A stretch of DNA of 5,065 nt, taken from the NCBI GenBank assembly GCA_018665505.1, contig JABJCS010000445.1, forward strand, positions 1-5,065, in the 5' to 3' direction. The notes below the pieces were generated by a model. It searched no databases. It was not told the DNA's origin and saw only the letters and a program-made list of their open reading frames with translations. Origin of the DNA: Alphaproteobacteria bacterium (lineage in GTDB: Bacteria; Pseudomonadota; Alphaproteobacteria; UBA8366). Shown here piece after piece: positions 1 through 5,065 of the stretch. Made by a program: the position numbers and the translations under genes. The stretch's first letter is position 1. The number at the start of each line of letters is the position of its first letter.

Positions 1-1
1 C

Positions 2-274
2 AGGTGGCAAAAACGTCGCGCCAACGGAAAGCTACCGGCCCCGCCACACGACAAGAGCGGCCATACCTGGCATCACCCGGGGTCCGTACTCTTCAACATC
101 ACGAAGTTCGGACCGGCGCAGTTGATCGGCGGCGACTACAAAACCGACATGCCGGGGTTTAAGGATCTCCTGTCCGACAATGAAATCATCGCCGTACTCT
201 CCTACATCAAAAGCACTTGGCCCGAAGATATTCGCCGTCGCCACGACGGTATGGAGCAACGTCACCGGCGCTAA
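2..274 (+). CDS. c-type cytochrome, C-terminal part (5' end outside window)
   Basis: The frame is open from the left window edge and ends at a TAA at 272-274, giving about 90 residues of a mono-haem class I cytochrome c. Visible are a Lys-Leu-Pro-Ala-Pro-Pro-His-Asp stretch, then Gly-His-Thr-Trp-His-His-Pro, then Thr-Asp-Met-Pro-Gly-Phe, whose Met (codon 149-151) is the likely distal haem ligand. A C-terminal helix follows with Leu-Ser-Asp-Asn-Glu-Ile-Ile-Ala-Val-Leu-Ser-Tyr-Ile-Lys-Ser-Thr-Trp-Pro, the classic end of this family. The haem-binding CXXCH and any signal peptide would lie upstream, outside the window. Proteins of this kind are exported and carry electrons in the periplasm; that is family knowledge. 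The redox partner cannot be inferred here. The gene converges on the GST gene with only 2 nt between stop codons. Confidence 0.88.
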   Translation, partial: RWQKRRANGKLPAPPHDKSGHTWHHPGSVLFNITKFGPAQLIGGDYKTDMPGFKDLLSDNEIIAVLSYIKSTWPEDIRRRHDGMEQRHRR

Positions 275-295
275 ATTTACGTCAGCTCCGCCGGT
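264..295. repeat. 7-bp inverted repeat straddling two convergent stop codons
   Basis: ACCGGCG at 264-270 is matched exactly by CGCCGGT at 289-295, leaving an 18-nt loop that contains the stop codons of both the cytochrome and the GST gene. Transcripts from either strand could form the same GC-rich hairpin. There is no U-tract on either side, so it is not a canonical Rho-independent terminator. It could help end or protect both convergent messages, or be a chance match in GC-rich coding sequence. Confidence 0.3.
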
Positions 296-900
296 ATATT
301 GCTGTCCGCGACAGATTGAATCTGACCGATACGTTCTACCCAATCGGTTAGATTTGGCCGGTTGGCCCGCCAATCATAGCCCGCGGGCCGATCCTTCGGG
401 CGCCCGTGTAGAGCACAGGCCAACGTAATCTGTGCCATATTCAGCGGCCCGGACATCACATCTCCAGTGACTTCAGATTCAAAGAAATCCGCCAATCGTT
501 CCGCCCGCGCCTTCTCATGTGCCAATATCATCGGCGACCGAATAGCCTTATCACGATAAATATACTCCCGTCCCCACAGGCTCAGCCCATCCAGCATGCT
601 GCGGGCAACGGCCTCAATCCTGCGATGCGACAAACCCTCCAACCCTTCCGGTGGATGAAGTGTCGGCGCGTCATCGAGATGATCGAGATACCAACAAATC
701 AACCCTGACTCCTCAAGGATGCGACCATCGTCAAGAACGAGTGCTGGCACACGTCCCGACGGAATGAGCTCATAATAGGGGTTTTCCTCACCGCGCGTCT
801 TTAACACCGTGAGTGGAACCCTCTCTTCCAATCGCTTTTCCTGCCGGACGATCCGAACGATCCGGCCATAAGGACTCATTGGGGAGCTATAGAATATCAT
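277..900 (-). CDS. Glutathione S-transferase family protein (YibF-like), downstream copy
   Basis: This is a complete 207-residue cytosolic GST, the usual length. The thioredoxin-fold N-terminal domain covers roughly residues 1-75: Ser9-Pro10 in a Ser-Pro-Tyr-Gly-Arg motif at the position of the catalytic or G-site residue, the cis-proline Val51-Pro52, and Glu64-Ser65, which in the family bind the gamma-glutamyl part of glutathione. The helical C-terminal domain covers about 88-200, with Leu-Asn-Met-Ala-Gln-Ile-Thr-Leu-Ala-Cys at 152-161. There Gln157 replaces the aspartate normally seen in the N-capping box. The arrangement resembles E. coli YibF. Substrate is unknown; conjugation or reduction of electrophiles is family-level inference. 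The ATG at 898-900 follows the stop of the paralogous upstream gene by 15 nt, with only a weak AGGA about 13 nt ahead, so translation may depend on coupling to the upstream gene. Confidence 0.92.
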   Translation of the reverse strand: MIFYSSPMSPYGRIVRIVRQEKRLEERVPLTVLKTRGEENPYYELIPSGRVPALVLDDGRILEESGLICWYLDHLDDAPTLHPPEGLEGLSHRRIEAVARSMLDGLSLWGREYIYRDKAIRSPMILAHEKARAERLADFFESEVTGDVMSGPLNMAQITLACALHGRPKDRPAGYDWRANRPNLTDWVERIGQIQSVADSNIPAELT

Positions 901-915
901 CGTTTCGAGCCAATC

Positions 916-1536
916 CTATTTGCGCGACGGCGGTGTCGTATCAACGACAGACGGCAACGCACTGATTCTTTCGACCCAAGCAGACAGCTTCGGGCGGCCA
1001 TCCTGCCAGGTGAAACCATCGGGCGAATTGTTCGCCCGCGACGCAAAAAGACATGCAAGAGTGATTTGTGCCATGTTCAATGCCCCAGTGAGAACAGGGT
1101 TTTCCATTTCATTCTCGAACATATCTACCATGCGAAGCGCCCGTCCCCGTTCATGATCGATCGTCGTCTGTGAACGGATCGCCTCCTCGCGATAAAGGAA
1201 CTCCCGTGTCCATAAACTGACGCCATCCAACATACTGCGAGCCGACGCAACGAGACGATGATGTTCTAATCCATCAAGACCAGTCGGCCCGTGCAGGGTC
1301 GGTGCGCCATCCAAATTATCAAGATACCAACAGACCAGCGTGGAATCTTCGAGACACGTCCCATCATCCAAAATCAGCGACGGTACACGCCCGGAGGGAT
1401 TGATCACATAGTACGGATTATCCTCGCCACGTGTCGTGACCACCTCGAACTCGACGCGATCCTCGAGGCCTTTTTCCTGGCGCACGATGCGGGCGAGGCG
1501 ACCATAGGGACTGGTCAATGTACTGCGAAGGATCAT
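916..1536 (-). CDS. Glutathione S-transferase family protein (YibF-like), upstream copy
   Basis: This complete 206-residue GST is a paralogue of the gene immediately downstream; a hand count gives about 118 identities over 206 ungapped positions (66 per cent in the first 80). The same landmarks occur at the same residues: Ser9-Pro10-Tyr-Gly-Arg, cis-Pro52 after Val51, Glu63/Asp64-Ser65, and Leu-Asn-Met-Ala-Gln-Ile-Thr-Leu in the helical domain. Differences cluster around residues 4-8, 122-128, 142-150 and the C-terminus. The first falls beside the glutathione site and the others in the helical half that normally shapes the hydrophobic substrate pocket, so the two enzymes may differ in substrate. 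The ATG at 1534-1536 is preceded by AGG with an 8-nt spacer. It is the first gene of the two-gene leftward unit and is divergent from the PPOX gene. Confidence 0.92.
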   Translation of the reverse strand: MILRSTLTSPYGRLARIVRQEKGLEDRVEFEVVTTRGEDNPYYVINPSGRVPSLILDDGTCLEDSTLVCWYLDNLDGAPTLHGPTGLDGLEHHRLVASARSMLDGVSLWTREFLYREEAIRSQTTIDHERGRALRMVDMFENEMENPVLTGALNMAQITLACLFASRANNSPDGFTWQDGRPKLSAWVERISALPSVVDTTPPSRK

Positions 1537-1623
1537 GAATGCTGCCTATTCGATTTCATCTGGTCGATGATGCAGATATCTTGAAACCTGGGGCGGACCA
1601 GCAGCCAATTTGAGAATACCCAG
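1537..1623. other. Divergent intergenic region between GST pair and PPOX gene
   Basis: These 87 nt must carry the start signals for both the leftward GST unit and the rightward PPOX gene. I see no convincing -35/-10 pair on either strand. A six-base inverted repeat, CTGGTC at 1560-1565 and GACCAG at 1596-1601, flanks 30 nt. It could be an operator half-site pair but is short enough to be chance. Confidence 0.35.
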
Positions 1624-2043
1624 ATGAATGATATTGAGCGTCAATTTCTCGCCAAACAATTCGTGGCGCGCCTAGCGACCGCCGATAGTGACGGCGTCCC
1701 GCATGTGGTCCCGGTTTGTTTCACGATCTTGGAAAGCACGATCTACATCGCCATCGATCAGAAACCTAAGAGTGGAGACCCTCGCGCGCTCAAGCGAATT
1801 CAGAATATTTCGTCAAACCCCAGCGTCGCATTAATTGTCGATCATTATGAAGATGACTGGCGGCAGCTCGCTTGGGTCATGCTGCGGGGGTCGGCGGAAA
1901 TCTTGGAGAGCGGCGATGAACGTGAAGCCGCCCACACGTTGCTTCGGCAACGCTACAAGCAATATGAGGGGATGGATTTCTCCGGGCTGCCCATGATCGC
2001 GATCCGTATTGCACGCACCAGTAGTTGGGGGCAGCTCGACTGA
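1624..2043 (+). CDS. PPOX-class (putatively F420-dependent) oxidoreductase, Rv0121-like family
   Basis: This 139-residue protein has the split beta-barrel fold of the pyridoxamine 5'-phosphate oxidase-like superfamily. The first strands read Phe-Val-Ala-Arg-Leu-Ala-Thr-Ala-Asp at 13-21, then Gly-Val-Pro-His-Val-Val-Pro-Val-Cys-Phe at 24-33, the usual start of the cofactor-binding barrel. Next come Ile-Tyr-Ile-Ala-Ile-Asp-Gln-Lys-Pro-Lys at 40-49 and Asn-Pro-Ser-Val-Ala-Leu-Ile-Val-Asp-His-Tyr-Glu-Asp-Asp-Trp at 65-79, then a Val-Met-Leu-Arg-Gly strand. This order, the Asp-His-Tyr-acidic-Asp-Trp segment and the C-terminal Thr-Ser-Ser-Trp-Gly match what I recall of the Rv0121 family (TIGR03668), assigned to F420-dependent oxidoreductases. 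The cofactor here (F420, FMN or haem) is not proven by sequence. Members are soluble and reduce or oxidise small molecules; no substrate is known. The ATG at 1624 has GAG 9 nt upstream. It faces the DUF4286-like gene with a 6-nt gap. Confidence 0.85.
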   Translation: MNDIERQFLAKQFVARLATADSDGVPHVVPVCFTILESTIYIAIDQKPKSGDPRALKRIQNISSNPSVALIVDHYEDDWRQLAWVMLRGSAEILESGDEREAAHTLLRQRYKQYEGMDFSGLPMIAIRIARTSSWGQLD

Positions 2044-2049
2044 CCGCCC

Positions 2050-2400
2050 TTACATTATTTTCCGTATCTCGTGCCGCCGGTTGAGCGTGTGCGGTCGAAC
2101 TTCCGTCGGCCACCGGCCGATTTCGGCCTGCGCGGCCCAGGCATCGCTTCCCGGAATATCGCCACGCTCCAACTCATAAATCGCCATGTACTTTTGCAAC
2201 GGCGCGGCACTCTTCCCCGATGCCCGGCTCCCGGCACTCAATGGCGCTTCTTCCAGCTTCAATCGATAAGCCGTGATGACGCCCGGTACCTTGCAAATAT
2301 TCGGCACGTGCTCCGTATCGTAGACCTCATTAAAGAGGTCTTCGTACTCGGGTTCCACATCCATGCTGACAATGAACAGATATTTGGCCGTGGATGGCAT
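2050..2400 (-). CDS. Small EthD/DUF4286-like ferredoxin-fold protein, function unknown
   Basis: This is a 116-residue protein with an N-terminal strand (Lys-Tyr-Leu-Phe-Ile-Val-Ser-Met-Asp-Val, 6-15). It is followed by an acidic helix with Asp-Leu-Phe-Asn-Glu-Val-Tyr-Asp-Thr-Glu-His-Val-Pro at 21-33, then Val-Pro-Gly-Val near 38-41, a second strand region (Tyr-Met-Ala-Ile-Tyr-Glu-Leu, about 71-77) and a Trp-containing tail ending in Asn-Arg-Arg-His. The Asn-Glu-X-Tyr-Asp-Thr-Glu-His-Val-Pro plus Val-Pro-Gly signature is typical of EthD/DUF4286-type dimeric alpha-beta barrels, often found as accessory genes in catabolic clusters. A catalytic role is not established. The start is well supported: GGGAGAGG lies 4 nt before the ATG on the minus strand. 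It follows the CitE-like gene after 97 nt, so it may be the last gene of that operon or separately transcribed. Confidence 0.75.
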   Translation of the reverse strand: MPSTAKYLFIVSMDVEPEYEDLFNEVYDTEHVPNICKVPGVITAYRLKLEEAPLSAGSRASGKSAAPLQKYMAIYELERGDIPGSDAWAAQAEIGRWPTEVRPHTLNRRHEIRKIM

Positions 2401-2450
2401 TTCGCCTCTCCCATAATAGAAGTCTGACCTTCATTTCATATTGCCCATAT

Positions 2451-2481
2451 CTTGAGCTTGTCGAAGGGTGAGCCCCTCAAG
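2451..2481. repeat. Palindromic intergenic element resembling a dispersed repeat
   Basis: In the 97-nt gap between the CitE-like and DUF4286-like genes lies a 31-nt imperfect palindrome. Outer arms CTTGAG (2451-2456) and CTCAAG (2476-2481) pair perfectly, and an inner GGG/CCC at 2466-2475 can also pair. The core TGAGCTTGTCGAAGGGTGAG (2453-2472) closely resembles a short sequence I recall as recurring in intergenic regions of many proteobacterial genomes (reverse form CTTCGACAAGCTCA). It could attenuate or stabilise the message between the two genes. It lacks a clear U-tract, so I do not call it a terminator. Confidence 0.5.
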
Positions 2482-2497
2482 ACAATGAAACCTTATC

Positions 2498-3358
2498 TTA
2501 CCCCCGCGTCTGCTCCGCAACCGCGAGGGTACGCGTCATCGCGCGAAGGACGGGTTTTTCGATCAACTTACCGTCAACGACCACCAATCCGGTTTCCGCG
2601 ACCGCGAAAGCATCGACGATCTTCTGAGCATGCGCGATATCTTCCTCGCTCGGCGAAAAGACGTCGTTCAGAATCGGTATCTGTTTTGGGTGGATCGATC
2701 CCTTGCCCGAAAAACCAAGATCACGTGCCGCTTCCGCTTCGCGGCGCATACCATCGAGATCGTTGAGATCGAGATACGGCACGTCGATGACGTCGACTTC
2801 CGCCCCAGCTGCTGCATGAACAACGCGGGATCGAGCATAAAGCAGGTTCAGCCAATCCGTGCTGGAACGTAATTCCGCGGCCATATCGACACCGCCGAAG
2901 AACATCGCGTCCAGTCGGTCGCTCGACTGGGCAATCTCATATGCGGCTTCCAAGCCATGATTGGTCTCGATAATGGCGTGGAGGCGAATTTCAATCTCGT
3001 ATTCATCGAACATTTCATCAAGAGCGCGAATCTCGTTCGGTGACTTCACTTTCGGCAGCATGATTGCTGGTGGGCGATTCGGGCCGGCAACAATCGCTTG
3101 CAGGTCGGCCATACCTTCCGGCGTCCGGGTGCAATTGATCCGCACCATACGCTCGACCCCATCGTCTGCCTGAGCCTCCGCAAACAACGCCATGGTGCGT
3201 TCCCGCGAAATATCCTTGTGTTGTGGCGCGATGGCGTCTTCCAGGTCGATACAGACAATATCTGCACCAGTTTTCAGCGCCTTTGGGTACATCTCCGGCT
3301 GATAACCCGGCGCGAAGATGAAACTACGGCGGGCTTGGAATTTCTTTTCTTCAGTCAT
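2498..3358 (-). CDS. CitE/HpcH-HpaI family acyl-CoA lyase or aldolase
   Basis: This is a complete 286-residue single-domain TIM-barrel protein of the citrate lyase beta-subunit / malyl-CoA lyase superfamily, normal in length. The motifs occur in the family order: Arg10-Arg11-Ser-Phe-Ile-Phe-Ala-Pro-Gly at the start, Asp38-Leu-Glu-Asp41 followed by Ala-Ile-Ala-Pro, Arg73-Ile-Asn for substrate carboxylate binding, Leu101-Pro-Lys-Val, Glu131 in Ile-Glu-Thr and Asp158 in Phe-Gly-Gly-Val-Asp as the Mg2+ ligands. Gly215-Phe-Ser-Gly-Lys-Gly-Ser-Ile-His-Pro-Lys-Gln, near the C-terminus, is the CoA-contacting loop. Such enzymes cleave malyl-CoA, methylmalyl-CoA or citramalyl-CoA (or form them); which one acts here is not visible. 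The ATG has only a weak purine-rich AAGAAA ahead of it. It lies 30 nt downstream of the decarboxylase-like gene, probably in the same operon. Confidence 0.9.
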   Translation of the reverse strand: MTEEKKFQARRSFIFAPGYQPEMYPKALKTGADIVCIDLEDAIAPQHKDISRERTMALFAEAQADDGVERMVRINCTRTPEGMADLQAIVAGPNRPPAIMLPKVKSPNEIRALDEMFDEYEIEIRLHAIIETNHGLEAAYEIAQSSDRLDAMFFGGVDMAAELRSSTDWLNLLYARSRVVHAAAGAEVDVIDVPYLDLNDLDGMRREAEAARDLGFSGKGSIHPKQIPILNDVFSPSEEDIAHAQKIVDAFAVAETGLVVVDGKLIEKPVLRAMTRTLAVAEQTRG

Positions 3359-3388
3359 TTTCTTGGGCTCGCATTTTGTTGGCGCGCC

Positions 3389-4363
3389 TTAAGTATCGCG
3401 GACGGAAGGATGGAACAATTCTTCTGGCGAGAATATTTCCGGAATTAGCAACTGATCGGCCATATAACCGATAAAACGCTCTAGATCGGAACGATTTACC
3501 GCAAGGCCGGAGGACCAGGAATTAGCACTGAATGTACTCGCGCTGCGCTCGAACGTGTAGCGGCCGAATGGCATCATCGTGTAATTGAAATCAATATACG
3601 CCTCATCCGCCTGTTCACGGGCGTCGTCCCACATGGAAATCAATGCCTGCGGCAATCCCTCAACGTCATCCCCTAGGGATTCCTTAAACGCCAAAACATG
3701 CATGATGGGATAGTTACCATTTTTATCCCAATAGCGTCGGCATTCCGCTTCTGGGTCGGGAAACAGCCTGTGCACTTTCGGATGCGTGAAAATATCCTCC
3801 GGTGGGTGCGGGTTTATATAAGCGTCCACGTCGCCCGCTATCAGCATCTCCGCCCCGGTGCGTCCGTCCGGAATGCGATGCAGGGTGACACTGTCGTCGC
3901 TCCACGCAATCTCCTCTGGCCGCTCCGTGTGCCATTCAACTTCTCGCCACAGCACGCCGTACTCCGACTGCAGGTCGCCCTTCGCCAGAACGGACATGGT
4001 TACCTGGAATGCCCAAATTGCGACGCGTTTGCCGATCAGATCTTTTGGGGATTCGATCCCAGCATCTCCATTGACGAATATGTGGTTTTGACTGAATAGG
4101 CGGCGCGGAAAAACCGGCACGGCGGAAAACGGCGCACCCGCGCGTTTCGACATGATGTAGGACGCGAGGGAGACTTCCGCGACATCAAATTCGTGTCCGA
4201 CCAACATACGCTTGTGTCGGTCCACACCATCACGGCGTGGCGGCACCATGCCGACTTCGAGCGCCTGCAACGAAAAGCTAGGCGGGGTTTCGACCATGCC
4301 CATGAAGAATGGGATGTGCCGATCGTACCGGTCGAGCGCAATGGTGAGTTCTCGCACCGCCAT
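3389..4363 (-). CDS. 4,5-dihydroxyphthalate decarboxylase-like / substrate-binding-fold protein
   Basis: This 324-residue protein has the type 2 periplasmic-binding-protein fold without a signal peptide, so it is likely cytoplasmic. It resembles Pht5-type 4,5-dihydroxyphthalate decarboxylases: an N-terminal strand Leu-Thr-Ile-Ala-Leu-Asp-Arg-Tyr-Asp (6-14), Glu-Phe-Asp-Val-Ala-Glu-Val-Ser-Leu-Ala-Ser-Tyr (58-69), Ile-Pro-like Val-Pro-Val-Phe-Pro-Arg-Arg-Leu-Phe (82-90), Asp-Leu-Ile-Gly-Lys-Arg-Val (108-114), Tyr-Pro-Ile-Met-His-Val (218-223), and the tail Phe-Ser-Pro-Glu-Glu-Leu-Phe. The name is often spread to relatives with no proven decarboxylase activity, so a binding or other enzymatic role is equally possible. 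I chose the ATG at 4361-4363 because it leaves a 4-nt gap to the preceding stop and has GACGGA ahead. A TTG 18 nt further upstream would overlap the rhodanese gene. The gene lies between the rhodanese and the CitE-like lyase. Confidence 0.8.
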   Translation of the reverse strand: MAVRELTIALDRYDRHIPFFMGMVETPPSFSLQALEVGMVPPRRDGVDRHKRMLVGHEFDVAEVSLASYIMSKRAGAPFSAVPVFPRRLFSQNHIFVNGDAGIESPKDLIGKRVAIWAFQVTMSVLAKGDLQSEYGVLWREVEWHTERPEEIAWSDDSVTLHRIPDGRTGAEMLIAGDVDAYINPHPPEDIFTHPKVHRLFPDPEAECRRYWDKNGNYPIMHVLAFKESLGDDVEGLPQALISMWDDAREQADEAYIDFNYTMMPFGRYTFERSASTFSANSWSSGLAVNRSDLERFIGYMADQLLIPEIFSPEELFHPSVRDT

Positions 4364-4367
4364 CGGC

Positions 4368-5065
4368 TTAATCCGTCTCAATCGGCAATGACTCGTCTGT
4401 CGCCCACTGGCTCATGGAATCGTCATAGACAGTGAGGTTTTCATATCCGAGTTGATGTAACAGGAAGGCGTCCAAAGTCGCCGCAATGCCGCCGCCACAG
4501 TAGTTGATGACCAGCTGATCGCGGTGAATACCAACACCGTCGAAGGTCTGTTGCACTTCCTCCAAAGGAAGGAAGGTTTTGTCACTTGGATTAGAGAGGG
4601 AAAGTGCTGGTACATTAACGCTCCCGGGTACTCGACCCGCGCGGCCATATCGTGGGTTCTCGCCACTGTGCAGGTCTGAGGAAAGAGCGTTTAAAGTACA
4701 GGTCCCAGCGTCATCGATGGCAGCCAGGACCTCGTCCTTACCAACAAACAGCTCGGGTCGTGGATTGGCTGTCAGGCTCGTGGGTGGATATTCCCGAGTC
4801 CCGGACTCTGTCGGCCGATCTTCCGAATCCCATTTTTCCCAACCACCATTCAAGATCGCGGCATTATCGAAGCCGACGGACCGTAACATCCACCAGATCC
4901 GCGTCGCCCATTGATTGCCACCACGACTATAAAGAATTAACCGCGTGTCATCGCCGACTCCCTTTTTAGCAAACCGGTTCGCAAGATCGCCGTATTCCGG
5001 CAAGGTGAATCGGTAGGGACTATCTGGATTGGAGAGCTCATTTTGCAAATCGATATACGCCGCGC
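4368..5065 (-). CDS. Tandem-domain rhodanese / sulfurtransferase (5' end outside window)
   Basis: The frame is open through the right edge, giving 231 visible residues of a two-domain sulfurtransferase of the SseA/thiosulfate (mercaptopyruvate) sulfurtransferase type. About 50 N-terminal residues are probably missing. Domain 1 has Ala-Tyr-Ile-Asp-Leu at its visible start, and its loop, Tyr45-Ser-Arg-Gly-Gly-Asn-Gln-Trp-Ala-Thr-Arg-Ile-Trp-Trp, lacks a catalytic Cys, as is usual for the first domain. Domain 2 has Arg-Ala-Gly-Arg-Val-Pro-Gly-Ser-Val-Asn-Val-Pro at 141-152 and the active-site Cys189-Gly-Gly-Gly-Ile-Ala-Ala (Cys codon 4497-4499). The Asp-Ala/Val-Arg of a canonical second domain is replaced by Asn-Ala-Leu near 125-127. 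A TTG at 5046-5048 is in frame, but coding similarity continues beyond it, so it is not the start. The gene is immediately upstream (4 nt) of the decarboxylase-like gene. Confidence 0.9.
   Translation of the reverse strand, partial: AAYIDLQNELSNPDSPYRFTLPEYGDLANRFAKKGVGDDTRLILYSRGGNQWATRIWWMLRSVGFDNAAILNGGWEKWDSEDRPTESGTREYPPTSLTANPRPELFVGKDEVLAAIDDAGTCTLNALSSDLHSGENPRYGRAGRVPGSVNVPALSLSNPSDKTFLPLEEVQQTFDGVGIHRDQLVINYCGGGIAATLDAFLLHQLGYENLTVYDDSMSQWATDESLPIETD

Noticed and set aside
32..373. 113-codon minus-strand open frame across the cytochrome end and GST end
   Set aside because: The plus-strand frame there encodes an unmistakable cytochrome c tail, and the right part is covered by the GST; the minus-strand product shows nothing recognisable.
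1560..1601. CTGGTC/GACCAG inverted repeat as a regulator binding site
   Set aside because: Six-base arms 30 nt apart are not enough to call an operator; only noted in the intergenic entry.
2071..2427. 118-codon open frame on the plus strand opposite the small EthD/DUF4286-like gene
   Set aside because: It lacks recognisable domains and overlaps a gene with a strong ribosome-binding site and a family signature on the other strand; it is an antisense shadow.
2401..2450. TATTAT-like -10 box upstream of the small EthD/DUF4286-like gene
   Set aside because: It lies almost on top of the ribosome-binding site and has no acceptable -35 partner at 16-18 nt.
3381..3388. GGCGCGCC palindrome between the decarboxylase-like and CitE-like genes
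   Set aside because: An eight-base GC palindrome also occurs near 1664-1671 inside coding sequence; it is too short to be a terminator stem and likely chance.
3698..4099. 133-codon plus-strand open frame inside the decarboxylase-like gene
   Set aside because: No family motif, and it lies wholly antisense to a well-supported gene.
4579..4969. Two overlapping plus-strand open frames opposite the rhodanese
   Set aside because: Both are antisense to clear rhodanese motifs and show low-complexity, Ser/Arg-rich translations typical of shadow frames.

Overview
The window is a compact, gene-dense stretch of bacterial chromosome. It holds eight protein-coding genes, two of them cut by the window edges, and no RNA gene, CRISPR array or insertion sequence that I can see. 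Base composition is moderately GC-rich (by eye, mid-fifties per cent, not counted). The gene families (YibF-like glutathione S-transferases, a small mono-haem cytochrome c, a CitE-like lyase, a tandem rhodanese and a dihydroxyphthalate decarboxylase-like protein) suggest a free-living aerobic Gram-negative heterotroph, most plausibly an alphaproteobacterium or a related environmental lineage. This assignment is inference. A PPOX-class protein of the Rv0121-like (putatively F420-dependent) type hints at a lineage that may use deazaflavin cofactors.

Left part (1-1536): the C-terminal end of a secreted c-type cytochrome runs rightward and stops 2 nt before the stop of a leftward glutathione S-transferase gene. 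A second, paralogous GST lies 15 nt upstream of the first on the same strand. The pair align without gaps over their whole shared length (about 57 per cent identical by hand count), so they are a tandem duplication and very likely co-transcribed.

Middle (1537-2049): an 87-nt divergent intergenic region separates the GST pair from a rightward PPOX-class flavin/F420 oxidoreductase gene, which ends 6 nt from the next leftward gene.

Right part (2050-5065): four leftward genes, in transcription order: a tandem-domain rhodanese (5' end outside the window), a 4,5-dihydroxyphthalate decarboxylase-like periplasmic-binding-fold protein, a CitE/HpcH-family acyl-CoA lyase or aldolase, and a small EthD/DUF4286-like ferredoxin-fold protein. 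The first three are spaced 4 and 30 nt apart and look like one operon. The last follows a 97-nt gap that holds a palindromic element resembling a dispersed intergenic repeat. The mix suggests catabolism of a carboxylated, perhaps aromatic, compound with a CoA-ester cleavage step, but no substrate can be read from the sequence. The least-explained part of the window is this four-gene block. All other features belong to known families.
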